From: Flavobacterium indicum GPTSA100-9 = DSM 17447
GTDB taxonomy: Bacteria; Bacteroidota; Bacteroidia; Flavobacteriales; Flavobacteriaceae
Assembly (NCBI RefSeq): GCF_000455605.1
Contig: NC_017025.1
Span: 1,922,001-1,986,000 of the forward strand
Length of the DNA: 64,000 nucleotides
Direction of reading: 5' to 3'
Part shown: piece by piece, positions 8,363-16,555 of the stretch
How the letters are laid out: each line of letters begins with the position of its first letter
Position numbering within the stretch: the first letter of the stretch is position 1
The notes under the pieces: generated by a model
Told to the model about the DNA's origin: nothing
Seen by the model: only the letters and a program-made list of their open reading frames with translations
Databases searched by the model: none
Translations under genes and position numbers: made by a program

Positions 8363-8392
8363 CAAATATACTACTTTTTTGTGAATCTACAA
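8363..8392 (-). promoter_or_regulatory. Promoter of the L31 gene
   Basis: On the minus strand TTG (8392-8390) is followed after 19 bases by TATATTTG (8370-8363), a full match to the Bacteroidota housekeeping promoter. Confidence 0.85.
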
Positions 8393-8484
8393 GTTTTGAT
8401 TCTATAAAATAAACTTTTTAAAACATAATTGAGGCATTTTATTACTGAGCAAATGATTGAAATTAAAATAAACCCATTTTCAAA

Positions 8485-8515
8485 TTGCCTAATTGATACA
8501 TTATCTGTATTTTTG
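8485..8515 (+). promoter_or_regulatory. Promoter of mtaB
   Basis: TTG at 8485-8487 is followed after 20 bases by TATTTTTG at 8508-8515. The ATG of mtaB is 45 bases beyond. Between this and the L31 promoter (8393-8484) only AT-rich sequence was seen. Confidence 0.75.
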
Positions 8516-8560
8516 CACGCTCAATTTTTTGACAACGATTTCATTAATTGAGAATTACTT

Positions 8561-9889
8561 ATGGAAAATAAAAAGAAAGTAGCATTTTACACTTTAGGAT
8601 GCAAATTAAATTTCTCTGAGACTTCTACCATTGCCAGAGATTTTCAAAATGAAGGCTTCGAACGTGTGGATTTCGAAGATGTAGCCGACATTTATGTTAT
8701 AAACACCTGTTCCGTTACAGAAAACGCAGACAAACAATTTAAACAAGTGGTTAAAAAAGCCATGAAATTAAATGAAAAAGCATTTGTTGCTGCTGTTGGA
8801 TGTTACGCACAATTAAAACCAGAAGAATTAGCCGCTGTGGATGGCGTAGATTTGGTGTTAGGCGCTACAGAAAAATTCAAAATCACAGATTATATAAATG
8901 ATTTGTCAAAAAATGAACAAGGTGAAGTGCATTCTTGTGAAATTGACGAAGCCGATTTTTATGTTGGAAGTTATTCCATTGGCGATCGTACACGAGCCTT
9001 TTTAAAAGTACAAGATGGATGCGATTACAAATGTACCTATTGCACCATTCCGCTTGCTCGAGGTATTTCTAGAAGCGATACCATGGAAAATGTTTTAAAA
9101 AACGCTAAAGAAATCTCAGAACAAAACATCAAAGAAATTGTTTTAACGGGTGTAAATATTGGTGACTACGGTAAAGGTGAATTTGGCAACAAAAAACACG
9201 AACATACTTTTTTAGAGCTGGTTCAAGCCTTAGATAAAGTAGAAGGAATTGAACGTTTACGTATTTCTTCTATTGAACCTAATTTATTAAAAAATGAAAC
9301 CATTGAATTTGTTTCGCAAAGTAGAACTTTTGTACCGCATTTTCACATTCCATTACAATCTGGAAGTAACGATATTTTAAAGAAAATGAAACGTCGCTAC
9401 ATGCGTGAATTGTATACAGAACGTGTAGCCAAAATTCGTGAAGTAATGCCTCATGCTTGTATTGGGGTAGATGTAATTGTTGGATTTCCTGGCGAAACCG
9501 ACGAACATTTTTTAGAAACCTATCATTTTTTACATGATTTAGATATTTCTTACCTCCATGTTTTCACTTATTCTGAACGTGATAATACAGAAGCTATCTT
9601 AATGGAAGGCGTAGTACCTAATAATGTTCGTGCAAAGAGAAGCAAAATGCTTCGAGGATTATCTGTTAAAAAAAGAAGAGCCTTTTACGAAAGTCAATTA
9701 GGTACTCAAAGAACTGTATTATTTGAAGGAGAAAACAAAGAAGGTTACATTCATGGATTTACAGAAAACTATGTAAAAGTAAAAACCCCTTGGAATCCTG
9801 AGTTGGTTAACACCTTACACGAAGTAAATTTAACTCATATTGACGAAGACGGAAGTGTACGTATCGCTTTTGTTGAAGTTGAAGCATAA
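8561..9889 (+). CDS. mtaB: tRNA t6A37 methylthiotransferase MtaB
   Basis: The 442-residue protein is a radical-SAM methylthiotransferase. The N-terminal UPF0004 domain has three cysteines for the auxiliary cluster (YTLGCKLN, NTCSVTENAD, VGCYAQ). The radical-SAM domain has CDYKCTYCTIP (CxxxCxxC), and a TRAM domain ends the protein. MtaB converts N6-threonylcarbamoyladenosine at position 37 of ANN-decoding tRNAs to the 2-methylthio form. Spacing and the LGCKLN motif favour MtaB over MiaB or RimO. It is a single gene with its own promoter and a terminator overlapping its stop. Confidence 0.95.
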   Translation: MENKKKVAFYTLGCKLNFSETSTIARDFQNEGFERVDFEDVADIYVINTCSVTENADKQFKQVVKKAMKLNEKAFVAAVGCYAQLKPEELAAVDGVDLVLGATEKFKITDYINDLSKNEQGEVHSCEIDEADFYVGSYSIGDRTRAFLKVQDGCDYKCTYCTIPLARGISRSDTMENVLKNAKEISEQNIKEIVLTGVNIGDYGKGEFGNKKHEHTFLELVQALDKVEGIERLRISSIEPNLLKNETIEFVSQSRTFVPHFHIPLQSGSNDILKKMKRRYMRELYTERVAKIREVMPHACIGVDVIVGFPGETDEHFLETYHFLHDLDISYLHVFTYSERDNTEAILMEGVVPNNVRAKRSKMLRGLSVKKRRAFYESQLGTQRTVLFEGENKEGYIHGFTENYVKVKTPWNPELVNTLHEVNLTHIDEDGSVRIAFVEVEA

Positions 9890-9915
9890 AAAAAGAAGCC
9901 TTGAGCTTCTTTTTT
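9889..9915. terminator. Bidirectional terminator after mtaB
   Basis: GAAGC (9895-9899) and GCTTC (9905-9909) with loop CTTGA are extended by A and T runs on both sides (9889-9894 and 9910-9915). It lies between the convergent mtaB and GNAT genes. Confidence 0.85.
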
Positions 9916-9922
9916 TATTCCT

Positions 9923-10207
9923 TTATATTTTAATACCTGGAGGTAATAAATCTTTATAAGACTTGTTCTTTCTAAAAAACGAGACAATTTTAGTATTGGT
10001 TGGAACAACTTTATATTTTTTTTCTTGAGCAATCTCTAAAACATTTTTTATAAAATCATCTACATTTTCTTGTGCTTCATTCTCAACCGCACATAACTTT
10101 GTTAAGAAAATTTTTCTTTCTTGAACCGCATACTCAATTGTTAAAAGTCCGTTATCTGTTGTAGTTTCAAACTGTCTTAACAATTCATTATCTTTAATTG
10201 TACTCAT
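9923..10207 (-). CDS. Small GNAT-type N-acetyltransferase-like protein
   Basis: A 94-residue protein of the short GNAT type (YidJ/NATD1-like). It has a strand LTIEYAVQERKIFLTKLCAV, a helix VDDFIKNVLEIAQEKKYKVVPTN and a C-terminal FFRKNKSYKDLLPPG segment, which corresponds to the family ending around (R/K)hPEYxDL. The classical acetyl-CoA loop is short in this group, and substrates are unknown. The promoter at 10275-10305 is well formed. Confidence 0.78.
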   Translation of the reverse strand: MSTIKDNELLRQFETTTDNGLLTIEYAVQERKIFLTKLCAVENEAQENVDDFIKNVLEIAQEKKYKVVPTNTKIVSFFRKNKSYKDLLPPGIKI

Positions 10208-10274
10208 TGTGTTTTTTCGCTAAATTGTTAATCAATTTCAGTCTCAATTATTAGTTTATCTCTGAAATTTTTTG

Positions 10275-10305
10275 CAAAATTAGTAATAAAAACAAATCAA
10301 GTCAA
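10275..10305 (-). promoter_or_regulatory. Promoter of the small GNAT gene
   Basis: On the minus strand TTG (10305-10303) is followed after 20 bases by TAATTTTG (10282-10275). The ATG lies 68 bases downstream of the -7 box. Confidence 0.72.
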
Positions 10306-10348
10306 TATCCAACTAAAAGAAATTCACCGTTTTAGTATTATTTTTATG

Positions 10349-10382
10349 AATTTAACGTTAATTTGATGATAAAATTTAACGT
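10349..10382. repeat. Pair of 10-bp direct repeats upstream of the hydrolase gene
   Basis: AATTTAACGT occurs at 10349-10358 and again at 10373-10382, so the repeat starts are 24 bases apart. Both copies are between the divergent GNAT and hydrolase genes. They could be an operator pair, but in AT-rich sequence chance is possible. Confidence 0.35.
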
Positions 10383-10428
10383 AGTAAAAAAATAAAGTTA
10401 TATTTTTAAGAAAATTTAGAATACCAAA

Positions 10429-11088
10429 ATGTCCAAAATTCATGTTTATTTCGTTCCCGGATTAGCCGCTAGTACTGGGATTTTTGAATACATTCAACTT
10501 CCAAAGGATAAATTTGAAATGCATTATATAGAATGGATTTTACCGCATCCCAATGAAACTATTTCGTCTTATGCCAAACGAATGTGCGAAACAATAAAAG
10601 AAGAAAACATTGTTTTAATCGGAGTGTCGTTTGGTGGTATTATGGTTCAAGAAATGGCTCAATTTGTAAATCCTAAAAAAGTGATTATCATCTCAAGTGT
10701 AAAAAGTAATCAAGAACTACCTACACATATGCGATTAGCAAAAGCAACTCATTTTTACAAAATACTACCAACCAGTTTGTTGGGAAAAGTAAATTATTTA
10801 GCTCGTTATGTAAAAGGAAGAGGATTATTAGCTAAAAGAGTACAGCTTTACAATAAATATTTGCAAATGAAAAATACCAACTATTTAGATTGGGCAATTA
10901 AAAATGTTTTACTGTGGAAAAGAAGTGTTCCAGACGATAAAGTTATTCATATTCATGGAGATGAGGATATGGTCTTCCCTATTAAACACATAAAAAATTG
11001 TATTGTTGTAAAAGGAGGAACGCATATTATGATTGTAAATAAGCACAAATGGTTGAGTGAAAATCTTCCAAAAATAATATTGGAATAA
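10429..11088 (+). CDS. Alpha/beta hydrolase
   Basis: This 219-residue protein has the hydrolase fold: oxyanion strand VYFVPGLAAS, nucleophile elbow GVSFGG (Ser67), acid loop HIHGDEDMVFP and catalytic histidine in VKGGTHIMIVN. There is no signal peptide, so it is likely cytoplasmic. The substrate cannot be inferred. The next gene, a lytic transglycosylase, starts 54 bases later with its own -7 box. Confidence 0.87.
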   Translation: MSKIHVYFVPGLAASTGIFEYIQLPKDKFEMHYIEWILPHPNETISSYAKRMCETIKEENIVLIGVSFGGIMVQEMAQFVNPKKVIIISSVKSNQELPTHMRLAKATHFYKILPTSLLGKVNYLARYVKGRGLLAKRVQLYNKYLQMKNTNYLDWAIKNVLLWKRSVPDDKVIHIHGDEDMVFPIKHIKNCIVVKGGTHIMIVNKHKWLSENLPKIILE

Positions 11089-11110
11089 AAATTGTGTAAC
11101 ATTAATTACA

Positions 11111-11118
11111 TAACTTTG
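11111..11118 (+). promoter_or_regulatory. -7 box (TAACTTTG) before the lytic transglycosylase
   Basis: TAACTTTG fits TAnnTTTG. A TTG lies 16 bases upstream, shorter than the usual spacing. The box ends 24 bases before the ATG at 11143. Confidence 0.5.
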
Positions 11119-11142
11119 AATTAGTAAAGCTTAAATTTGAAC

Positions 11143-12039
11143 ATGATTATGAAAATGACAAGTAGAATTAGTATTATTATCTTATTGGTTCTTGCCAGTG
11201 GAATTTTAATTTTTTCAACTACTAAAAATGTGGCGTATTCAAAATACCACAAAGCTTATCCTTTAGATATGGATTTTGCAGGTGAAAAAGTACCAACATC
11301 ATTAGTGGATGTTAAAGAACGATTAGATAGAGAGATGTCGATTAACATTAATATGAATTCGACTACTTCATTATTGATAAAAAGAGCTAACCGTGTTTTT
11401 CCAATAATTGAACCTATTTTGGCAAAAAATGGTGTGCCTGACGATTTTAAATATTTAGCTGTTATTGAAAGTGGCTTGGTGAACGCTGTTTCGCCTTCAG
11501 GAGCAAAAGGTGTTTGGCAATTTATGCCTGAAACAGCTAAGGAAAAAGGCTTAGAAGTAAGAGAACAAGTAGATGAACGCTATCATTTAGAAAAATCAAC
11601 ACAAGCCGCTTGTGATTATTTAAAAAAAGCTAAAGAAAAATTTGGCACTTGGACCATGGCTGCAGCCTCGTACAATGGAGGTATGACCGGACTTCAAAAA
11701 CAAATTGATTTTCAGAAGTCGAATGATTACTATGATTTATGGCTTACCGAGGAAACTGCACGTTATGTTTTTAGAATTTTAGCTTTGAAAGAAATTATGA
11801 AAAACCCTGAAAAATATGGGTATTTAATTCCAGAGGAAGCATTATATAAAAACGTAACAATTAAAAAAGTAAGTATTGACTCAACTATAAATGATTTGTC
11901 TGACTTTGCACTTAAGCAAGGAGTGAATTACAAAATACTAAAAACGCACAATCCTTGGTTGAGAGATAAAAAATTAGAAAATCCATCAAAAAAAGTATAT
12001 GAATTAGCTATACCAATTGAAGGATACAACAAAAATTAA
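11143..12039 (+). CDS. Lytic transglycosylase (SLT/MltD-like)
   Basis: The 298-residue protein has an N-terminal signal anchor (hydrophobic stretch IIILLVLASGILIF) and a soluble lytic transglycosylase domain. The catalytic glutamate lies in LAVIESGLVNAVSPSGAKG, followed by GVWQFMPETAKEKG and AAASYNGGMTGL. The C-terminal 60 residues look like a LysM-type or degenerate LysM region (YKILKTHNPWL). Such enzymes cleave peptidoglycan glycan strands to give 1,6-anhydro ends. The frame opens at TTG (11137), but ATG codons at 11143, 11149 and 11155 are more likely starts. Confidence 0.9.
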   Translation: MIMKMTSRISIIILLVLASGILIFSTTKNVAYSKYHKAYPLDMDFAGEKVPTSLVDVKERLDREMSININMNSTTSLLIKRANRVFPIIEPILAKNGVPDDFKYLAVIESGLVNAVSPSGAKGVWQFMPETAKEKGLEVREQVDERYHLEKSTQAACDYLKKAKEKFGTWTMAAASYNGGMTGLQKQIDFQKSNDYYDLWLTEETARYVFRILALKEIMKNPEKYGYLIPEEALYKNVTIKKVSIDSTINDLSDFALKQGVNYKILKTHNPWLRDKKLENPSKKVYELAIPIEGYNKN

Positions 12040-12045
12040 CTAAAC

Positions 12046-12426
12046 ATGAAAGCACCTATGACAGCACAAACAATTATATCGCTAATAATTATTGGAATTT
12101 TAGCAGGAGTATTAAGTGGATTAGTTGGCGTGGGTGGCGGCGTAATCATGGTTCCTTTAATGGTATTGTTTTTTGGTATGACTCAACACCAAGCACAAGG
12201 TACAAGTTTAGCAGTTTTAGCCGTACCTGTTACTGCTGTTGCAGTTTATAACTATTATCAAGAAGGACATATAAATGTCAAATTTGCGCTTATAATTGCC
12301 GTATTCTTTGTTTTAGGAAGTATTATTGGAAGTAAATTCGCAATTAGCTTAGATCAAAAAACATTAAAGAAAATATTTGCCATCATTTTAATTGTAATTG
12401 CAGGCAAAATGCTACTAGACAAATAA
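12046..12426 (+). CDS. Half-size TauE/SafE family membrane protein
   Basis: The 126-residue protein has about four membrane helices and one copy of the TauE/SafE signature, GLVGVGGGVIMVPLMVLFFG. Full-length members have two such repeats and 240-270 residues and export sulfite or organosulfonates; this one is a complete frame of about half that length. It would have to dimerise to make a full transporter. The ATG is 6 bases after the transglycosylase stop, so they are probably co-transcribed. A convergent terminator follows. Confidence 0.85.
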   Translation: MKAPMTAQTIISLIIIGILAGVLSGLVGVGGGVIMVPLMVLFFGMTQHQAQGTSLAVLAVPVTAVAVYNYYQEGHINVKFALIIAVFFVLGSIIGSKFAISLDQKTLKKIFAIILIVIAGKMLLDK

Positions 12427-12486
12427 AAACCATTTGGAAAAGAGTAGTTCTTTTATGTCTTCATAATCTTCATCCAAATGGTTTTT
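12425..12486. terminator. Bidirectional terminator with long loop
   Basis: The arms 12425-12438 and 12473-12486 are perfect 14-bp inverted repeats (core CCATTTGGA/TCCAAATGG) with a 34-base loop and A/T-rich ends. It lies between the convergent TauE/SafE-like and thioredoxin-like genes. Confidence 0.75.
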
Positions 12487-12492
12487 CAATAA

Positions 12493-13206
12493 TCAATTTT
12501 TTGCTAAACCCATATCTCTTGATGTATCCGAAATAACTAAATTAGAGATACCATTATTAAACTTTTGATAGTAAAATGCAATTGAAGTTTTTATATCAAT
12601 TTTACTTTCGGGTTTAACAAATGATCGTTGAATATCAACAACTTCCAAATTATGGTCTAAAAAATACATTGTTGGAAATCCCAACGTTTTTTTCAATAAT
12701 GTAATAGCTTTATAATCTTTTCTTTCGGTTTCATGGGCATAACAAACCTTTATATCTGAATTAAATTTACGCGCTATTTTTTTCATTTCATTTTTCTTAT
12801 TCCAAAATAGCACTACTATTTGTATTTTATCCTTGTATTGAGCTGCTAATTTATTTAATGCAGGTAGTTCTCCTTTACCCATAATACACCAAGAAGCATA
12901 AGTAATAATTAAAGTAGGCTTGTTAATTTTTGATAATTGAAGGCGTTTTTTACCCACTTGTTTAAAACTAAAATCATCAAATTGTGTTCCGACTAATGAA
13001 TTTTGAACCAAAGAATCAAAAAGTTGTTGTGCTTTTTCAAAATCTTTTTTATTGTAAGCATTGTTACTGAGACTGATATATTTTTTAAAGTTAGCTTTAA
13101 CAGAAGCTGAAAACACAGCTGTAGTATCAGAAGCATTGGCTGTACTTCTAATTAAAATAAACAATACTATTAAAGCTAACTTATTCATTATCAATTTATT
13201 TAACAT
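12493..13206 (-). CDS. Periplasmic thioredoxin-fold protein with CxxG instead of CxxC
   Basis: This 237-residue protein has a signal peptide (about 1-25), a helical segment (35-75) and a TlpA/AhpC-like thioredoxin domain. The active-site region is ASWCIMGKGELP: Cys107 is present but the resolving cysteine is Gly110. The cis-proline loop is intact in LGFPTMYFLD (Pro178). A dithiol reductase function is therefore unlikely; a monothiol, peroxidase-like or binding role is possible. The ATG at 13206 is used; another in-frame ATG lies six codons in. The gene is divergent from the glycan locus. Confidence 0.8.
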   Translation of the reverse strand: MLNKLIMNKLALIVLFILIRSTANASDTTAVFSASVKANFKKYISLSNNAYNKKDFEKAQQLFDSLVQNSLVGTQFDDFSFKQVGKKRLQLSKINKPTLIITYASWCIMGKGELPALNKLAAQYKDKIQIVVLFWNKKNEMKKIARKFNSDIKVCYAHETERKDYKAITLLKKTLGFPTMYFLDHNLEVVDIQRSFVKPESKIDIKTSIAFYYQKFNNGISNLVISDTSRDMGLAKN

Positions 13207-13334
13207 GAAATTACATTCTTAAATTCAGTCAAACAAAATAAATCGATAAGTGAAATTGAAAACTCGACAAAAAACACTATCTGACTGATTTTTATACACT
13301 TACAAATAATTTAAAGAATATAAAATTAAACCTG

Positions 13335-13342
13335 TATTTTTG
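13335..13342 (+). promoter_or_regulatory. -7 box (TATTTTTG) before the glycan locus
   Basis: TATTTTTG matches TAnnTTTG and ends 17 bases before the TTG start at 13360, implying a leader of about 10 bases. No -33 TTG was found at the proper distance. Confidence 0.5.
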
Positions 13343-13359
13343 TAATAAAGTGGGGTATT

Positions 13360-14460
13360 TTGAAAAAACAAAAGATTGTCATATCTGGAATTAATATGGT
13401 CGAAGGTGGTATTTTTACTATCCTTCACAATGTGTTACAAGAAATTTCTATTTATGCTGACCAACATCCAATAGAAGTAATTGCTTTAGTACACTCTAAA
13501 AAGGGAATTGAATTTCCTGCTATTCAGTATTTAGAGTTTCCCGATTCAAAAAAATCTTGGTTCAAAAGATTGTATTATGAATATTTTTACTTCAAAAAGT
13601 TATCTAAAAAATTAAAACCAGATATTTGGCTTTCACTACACGATACAACTCCAAGAGTTTTAGCAAAAAAACAATTTGTGTACTGTCATCATCCCACGAC
13701 TTTTTTTAAACCCACATGGAAAGACTGGAAATTTGATTTTAAAATTGGTGTTTTTCATTTATTATATGATACTTTATTTAAGTTAAACATAAAAAGTAAT
13801 CATACCGTATTTGTACAACAACACTGGATTAAGGAGGTATTTCAAGAACGATTTGGCATTGAAACTATAAAAGTGACACCTCCACCTTATGTTGAGTCGC
13901 ATTCATCAGAAGAATTTCCATTTGAGAAAAACAAAATTCATTTTTTCTATCCAAGTTTCCCAAGAAGTTTTAAAAATCATGAATTAATTTTAGAAGCAAT
14001 CCCTTTACTTCCCGATTTTGTTCGGGAAAAAGTTCAATTTCATTTTACAACCATAAAAAATAATCCTGCTTGTTATGCAAACTATTTACAAAACAAATAT
14101 GGTCATTTAAAAGAAGTTATTTTCCACCCTAAGGTTAAAAGAAGTCAACTATTAGCTATGTATAACAGCATGGACTGCCTACTTTTTCCATCAAAAGTAG
14201 AAACGTGGGGTTTACCTATTTCTGAAGCAAAAGCGTATAAAAAACCGATGTTACTTGCCGATTTACCTTATGCTAAAGAAACGTGTGGAGTGTATGAAGA
14301 AGTTTCTTTTTTTGACTCGAAAAACCCAGAAGAGTTAGCGCATTTACTCACACAATTTGTTGATAAATCTATTGTATTTAGTGGAAATAAAACTACATTT
14401 GATACCAAAGATGAAATACACAATTGGCAAGCTATTTTTGATTACATGATTCATCAATAA
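13360..14460 (+). CDS. Glycosyltransferase family 4 protein (TTG start)
   Basis: The 366-residue protein is a GT-B fold retaining glycosyltransferase. The N-terminal domain begins KKQKIVISGINMVEGG; the C-terminal donor-binding domain has PSKVETWGLPISEAKAY (the EX7E element) followed by LLADLPYAKETCG. No ATG precedes the first beta strand, and the first internal ATG (codon 13) would remove it, so the TTG at 13360 is probably the real start. It is the first gene of a set of four same-strand genes for surface glycan assembly. Confidence 0.88.
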   Translation: MKKQKIVISGINMVEGGIFTILHNVLQEISIYADQHPIEVIALVHSKKGIEFPAIQYLEFPDSKKSWFKRLYYEYFYFKKLSKKLKPDIWLSLHDTTPRVLAKKQFVYCHHPTTFFKPTWKDWKFDFKIGVFHLLYDTLFKLNIKSNHTVFVQQHWIKEVFQERFGIETIKVTPPPYVESHSSEEFPFEKNKIHFFYPSFPRSFKNHELILEAIPLLPDFVREKVQFHFTTIKNNPACYANYLQNKYGHLKEVIFHPKVKRSQLLAMYNSMDCLLFPSKVETWGLPISEAKAYKKPMLLADLPYAKETCGVYEEVSFFDSKNPEELAHLLTQFVDKSIVFSGNKTTFDTKDEIHNWQAIFDYMIHQ

Positions 14461-14477
14461 ATTATAATTACGTAAGA

Positions 14478-15413
14478 ATGCCTTATTTTTCAATAATTGT
14501 TCCTTTGTATAATAAAGAGTCTTTTGTTCGAGATGCTTTAAACAGTATTCTTAAACAAACCTATACGGATTACGAAGTCATTATTGTTAACGACGCTTCA
14601 ACAGATGATAGCGCTATTGTTGCTGAGACATTTCTCTCTGAAAAAATTCGCATCATTCAACATGATAAAAATAAAGGATTGGCAGCCGCACGAAATACAG
14701 GAATTCAAAACGCTACTTCAAACTTTATTACTTATTTAGATGCTGATGATGTTTGGAAACCTACTTTTTTAGAACATATTTTTTCCTTAACTCAAGAATT
14801 TTCAGAAGCTAAAATTTTTGCCACAAATTATGAAGAAATTTGGGGAACAACGCTCAAAATACCTGTAAATGGGTCTGAAAATTTAGATTCCAATTTTAAG
14901 GGATATATTGATTTTTTTGCTCTTAATTTAAAACAAGGTATTTATTGTCATGGTAGTGTTTGTTTTCATAAATCGGTTTTTGAAAAAATTGGTCTGTATA
15001 ACGAAGAAATTCAATTTTCTGAAGATTTAGATTTTAATATCAGAGCCAATTATCATTTTAAATTGGCTTATTCAAATTCTCCGCAAATGATTTATTTCAT
15101 GCAAACCAGTAATCAAATAACGAATAGTAGTATTAAAAACAAAACTATTCCTAATTTTGATGAGTATGAAGTTTGGGCTAAAAATCGTCCCAACTTGAAG
15201 AGGTATTTGGATTTTGAACGCTATGTACTAGGGAAAAGGTTAAAAAAAGACTATGATTCGCGATGGAAAAAAGTAATTTCACCCATTCATAAAGAAAATT
15301 TAAATTGGAAACAAGCGTTATTATTAAGACTACCTAGATTTATACTTTTAACAATTGATTCTATTAAAATTTTATTACTTAAATTTAATATCAAGATTTC
15401 AACTTACAATTAA
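14478..15413 (+). CDS. Glycosyltransferase family 2 protein
   Basis: A 311-residue inverting GT-A enzyme. It begins with the typical SIIVPLYNKESFVRDALNSI and VIIVNDASTDDS, and the metal-binding DXD-like element is YLDADDVWKP near residue 95. The acceptor-side region has QFSEDLDFNIRAN, matching the ED-type catalytic base. It has no C-terminal membrane helices, so it is likely cytoplasmic or peripheral. Its stop overlaps the next start (TAATG). Confidence 0.92.
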   Translation: MPYFSIIVPLYNKESFVRDALNSILKQTYTDYEVIIVNDASTDDSAIVAETFLSEKIRIIQHDKNKGLAAARNTGIQNATSNFITYLDADDVWKPTFLEHIFSLTQEFSEAKIFATNYEEIWGTTLKIPVNGSENLDSNFKGYIDFFALNLKQGIYCHGSVCFHKSVFEKIGLYNEEIQFSEDLDFNIRANYHFKLAYSNSPQMIYFMQTSNQITNSSIKNKTIPNFDEYEVWAKNRPNLKRYLDFERYVLGKRLKKDYDSRWKKVISPIHKENLNWKQALLLRLPRFILLTIDSIKILLLKFNIKISTYN

Positions 15414-16555
15414 TGAAAATACTTTTAGTTGGCGAATTTAGTGGTTTACACAATCATTTAAAAAAAGGATTAATGGCTATTGGCCATGAGGTTACTTTAG
15501 TAAATAATGGTGATGCTTTTAAAGATTTTCCAACTGATATTTCTATCAAAGCCAAGTTTTTTAAATCCAAATTAGGTAATATTCCCAGACAAATTTGGTT
15601 TCGTTTATTTAATTATGATTTAGCTTTAGTTGAACATGGTATCCGATTTTGGTGGCATTTATCAAAATTCAAGAATTACGATGTCGTTCAATTGATTAAT
15701 GAAGCTCCAATACAAACAACGAATACTTTAGAATATTTACTCCTTAAAAAGTTATTCAAACAAAACAATAAAGTTTTCTTGTTAAGTTGTGGAGTAGATT
15801 CCTATCAAGTTAATTATATGTTGAGTAAAAAACCGAAATACTCGGTGATGACTCCCTATTTAGAAAATCCGAAAGTTCATACTAAGACATATGCTTATTA
15901 TTTTGATTTTATTAATCCAAGATTCAATAAAATAACAGATTTAATTTATTCGAATTGTTCGGGAATTATAGCTACTGATTTTGATTATATCGATGCTTTA
16001 AAAGACAATAAAAAATATGTAGGTTATATTCCGTATCCACTATCAAATTCACTATCAAATTCACTATCAAATTCAAATAAAAAAGTAGCAATACTCTTAG
16101 GTATAAATACAGGTAATGCAATAAAAAAAGGCATTTCGTATTTTCAAGAAGCTTTACAAATTATTGAAGAACAATACCCAAATCAAGTTGAAGTTTTAAT
16201 AGCACAAGATTTACCTTATACTGTATATCAAACGTATTTTAAAAAAGCGGATATAGTATTGGACCAAGTCTATTCATTTGATCAAGGTTATAATGCTTTA
16301 GAAGGGATGTTACATGGTAAAGTTGTTTTCACTGGTGCTGAAACTCAATTCTTAGAATATTATCATTTACAAGAAGATGAAATTTGCATAAATGCTTTAC
16401 CAAATGTATCTTATTTAGTAGAAAAACTTTCTTTTTTAATTGAAAACACGTCAAAAATTGATGAAATTGGGCAAAATGCAAAAGCATTTGTTAAAAAACA
16501 TCATGATGCAAAAATAGTTGCTCAAAAATATTTAGAAATCTATTCAAATGATTAA
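15413..16555 (+). CDS. GT-B type glycosyltransferase with LSNS linker repeat
   Basis: The 380-residue protein begins MKILLVGEFSGLHNHLKKGL and its second domain has SFDQGYNALEGMLHGKVVFTG, resembling the donor-binding region of GT4 enzymes. Between the two Rossmann domains, residues 210-221 are three exact LSNS units encoded by 12-bp DNA repeats. The start overlaps the previous gene by one base, and the stop overlaps the next start by 8 bases, so the genes are tightly coupled. Acceptor and donor are unknown. Confidence 0.8.
   Translation: MKILLVGEFSGLHNHLKKGLMAIGHEVTLVNNGDAFKDFPTDISIKAKFFKSKLGNIPRQIWFRLFNYDLALVEHGIRFWWHLSKFKNYDVVQLINEAPIQTTNTLEYLLLKKLFKQNNKVFLLSCGVDSYQVNYMLSKKPKYSVMTPYLENPKVHTKTYAYYFDFINPRFNKITDLIYSNCSGIIATDFDYIDALKDNKKYVGYIPYPLSNSLSNSLSNSNKKVAILLGINTGNAIKKGISYFQEALQIIEEQYPNQVEVLIAQDLPYTVYQTYFKKADIVLDQVYSFDQGYNALEGMLHGKVVFTGAETQFLEYYHLQEDEICINALPNVSYLVEKLSFLIENTSKIDEIGQNAKAFVKKHHDAKIVAQKYLEIYSND
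16040..16075 (+). repeat. Three 12-bp in-frame tandem repeats
   Basis: CTATCAAATTCA occurs three times without change at 16040-16051, 16052-16063 and 16064-16075. Each copy encodes Leu-Ser-Asn-Ser. Since the unit is a multiple of three, copy-number change would lengthen or shorten the linker without a frameshift. Confidence 0.95.
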
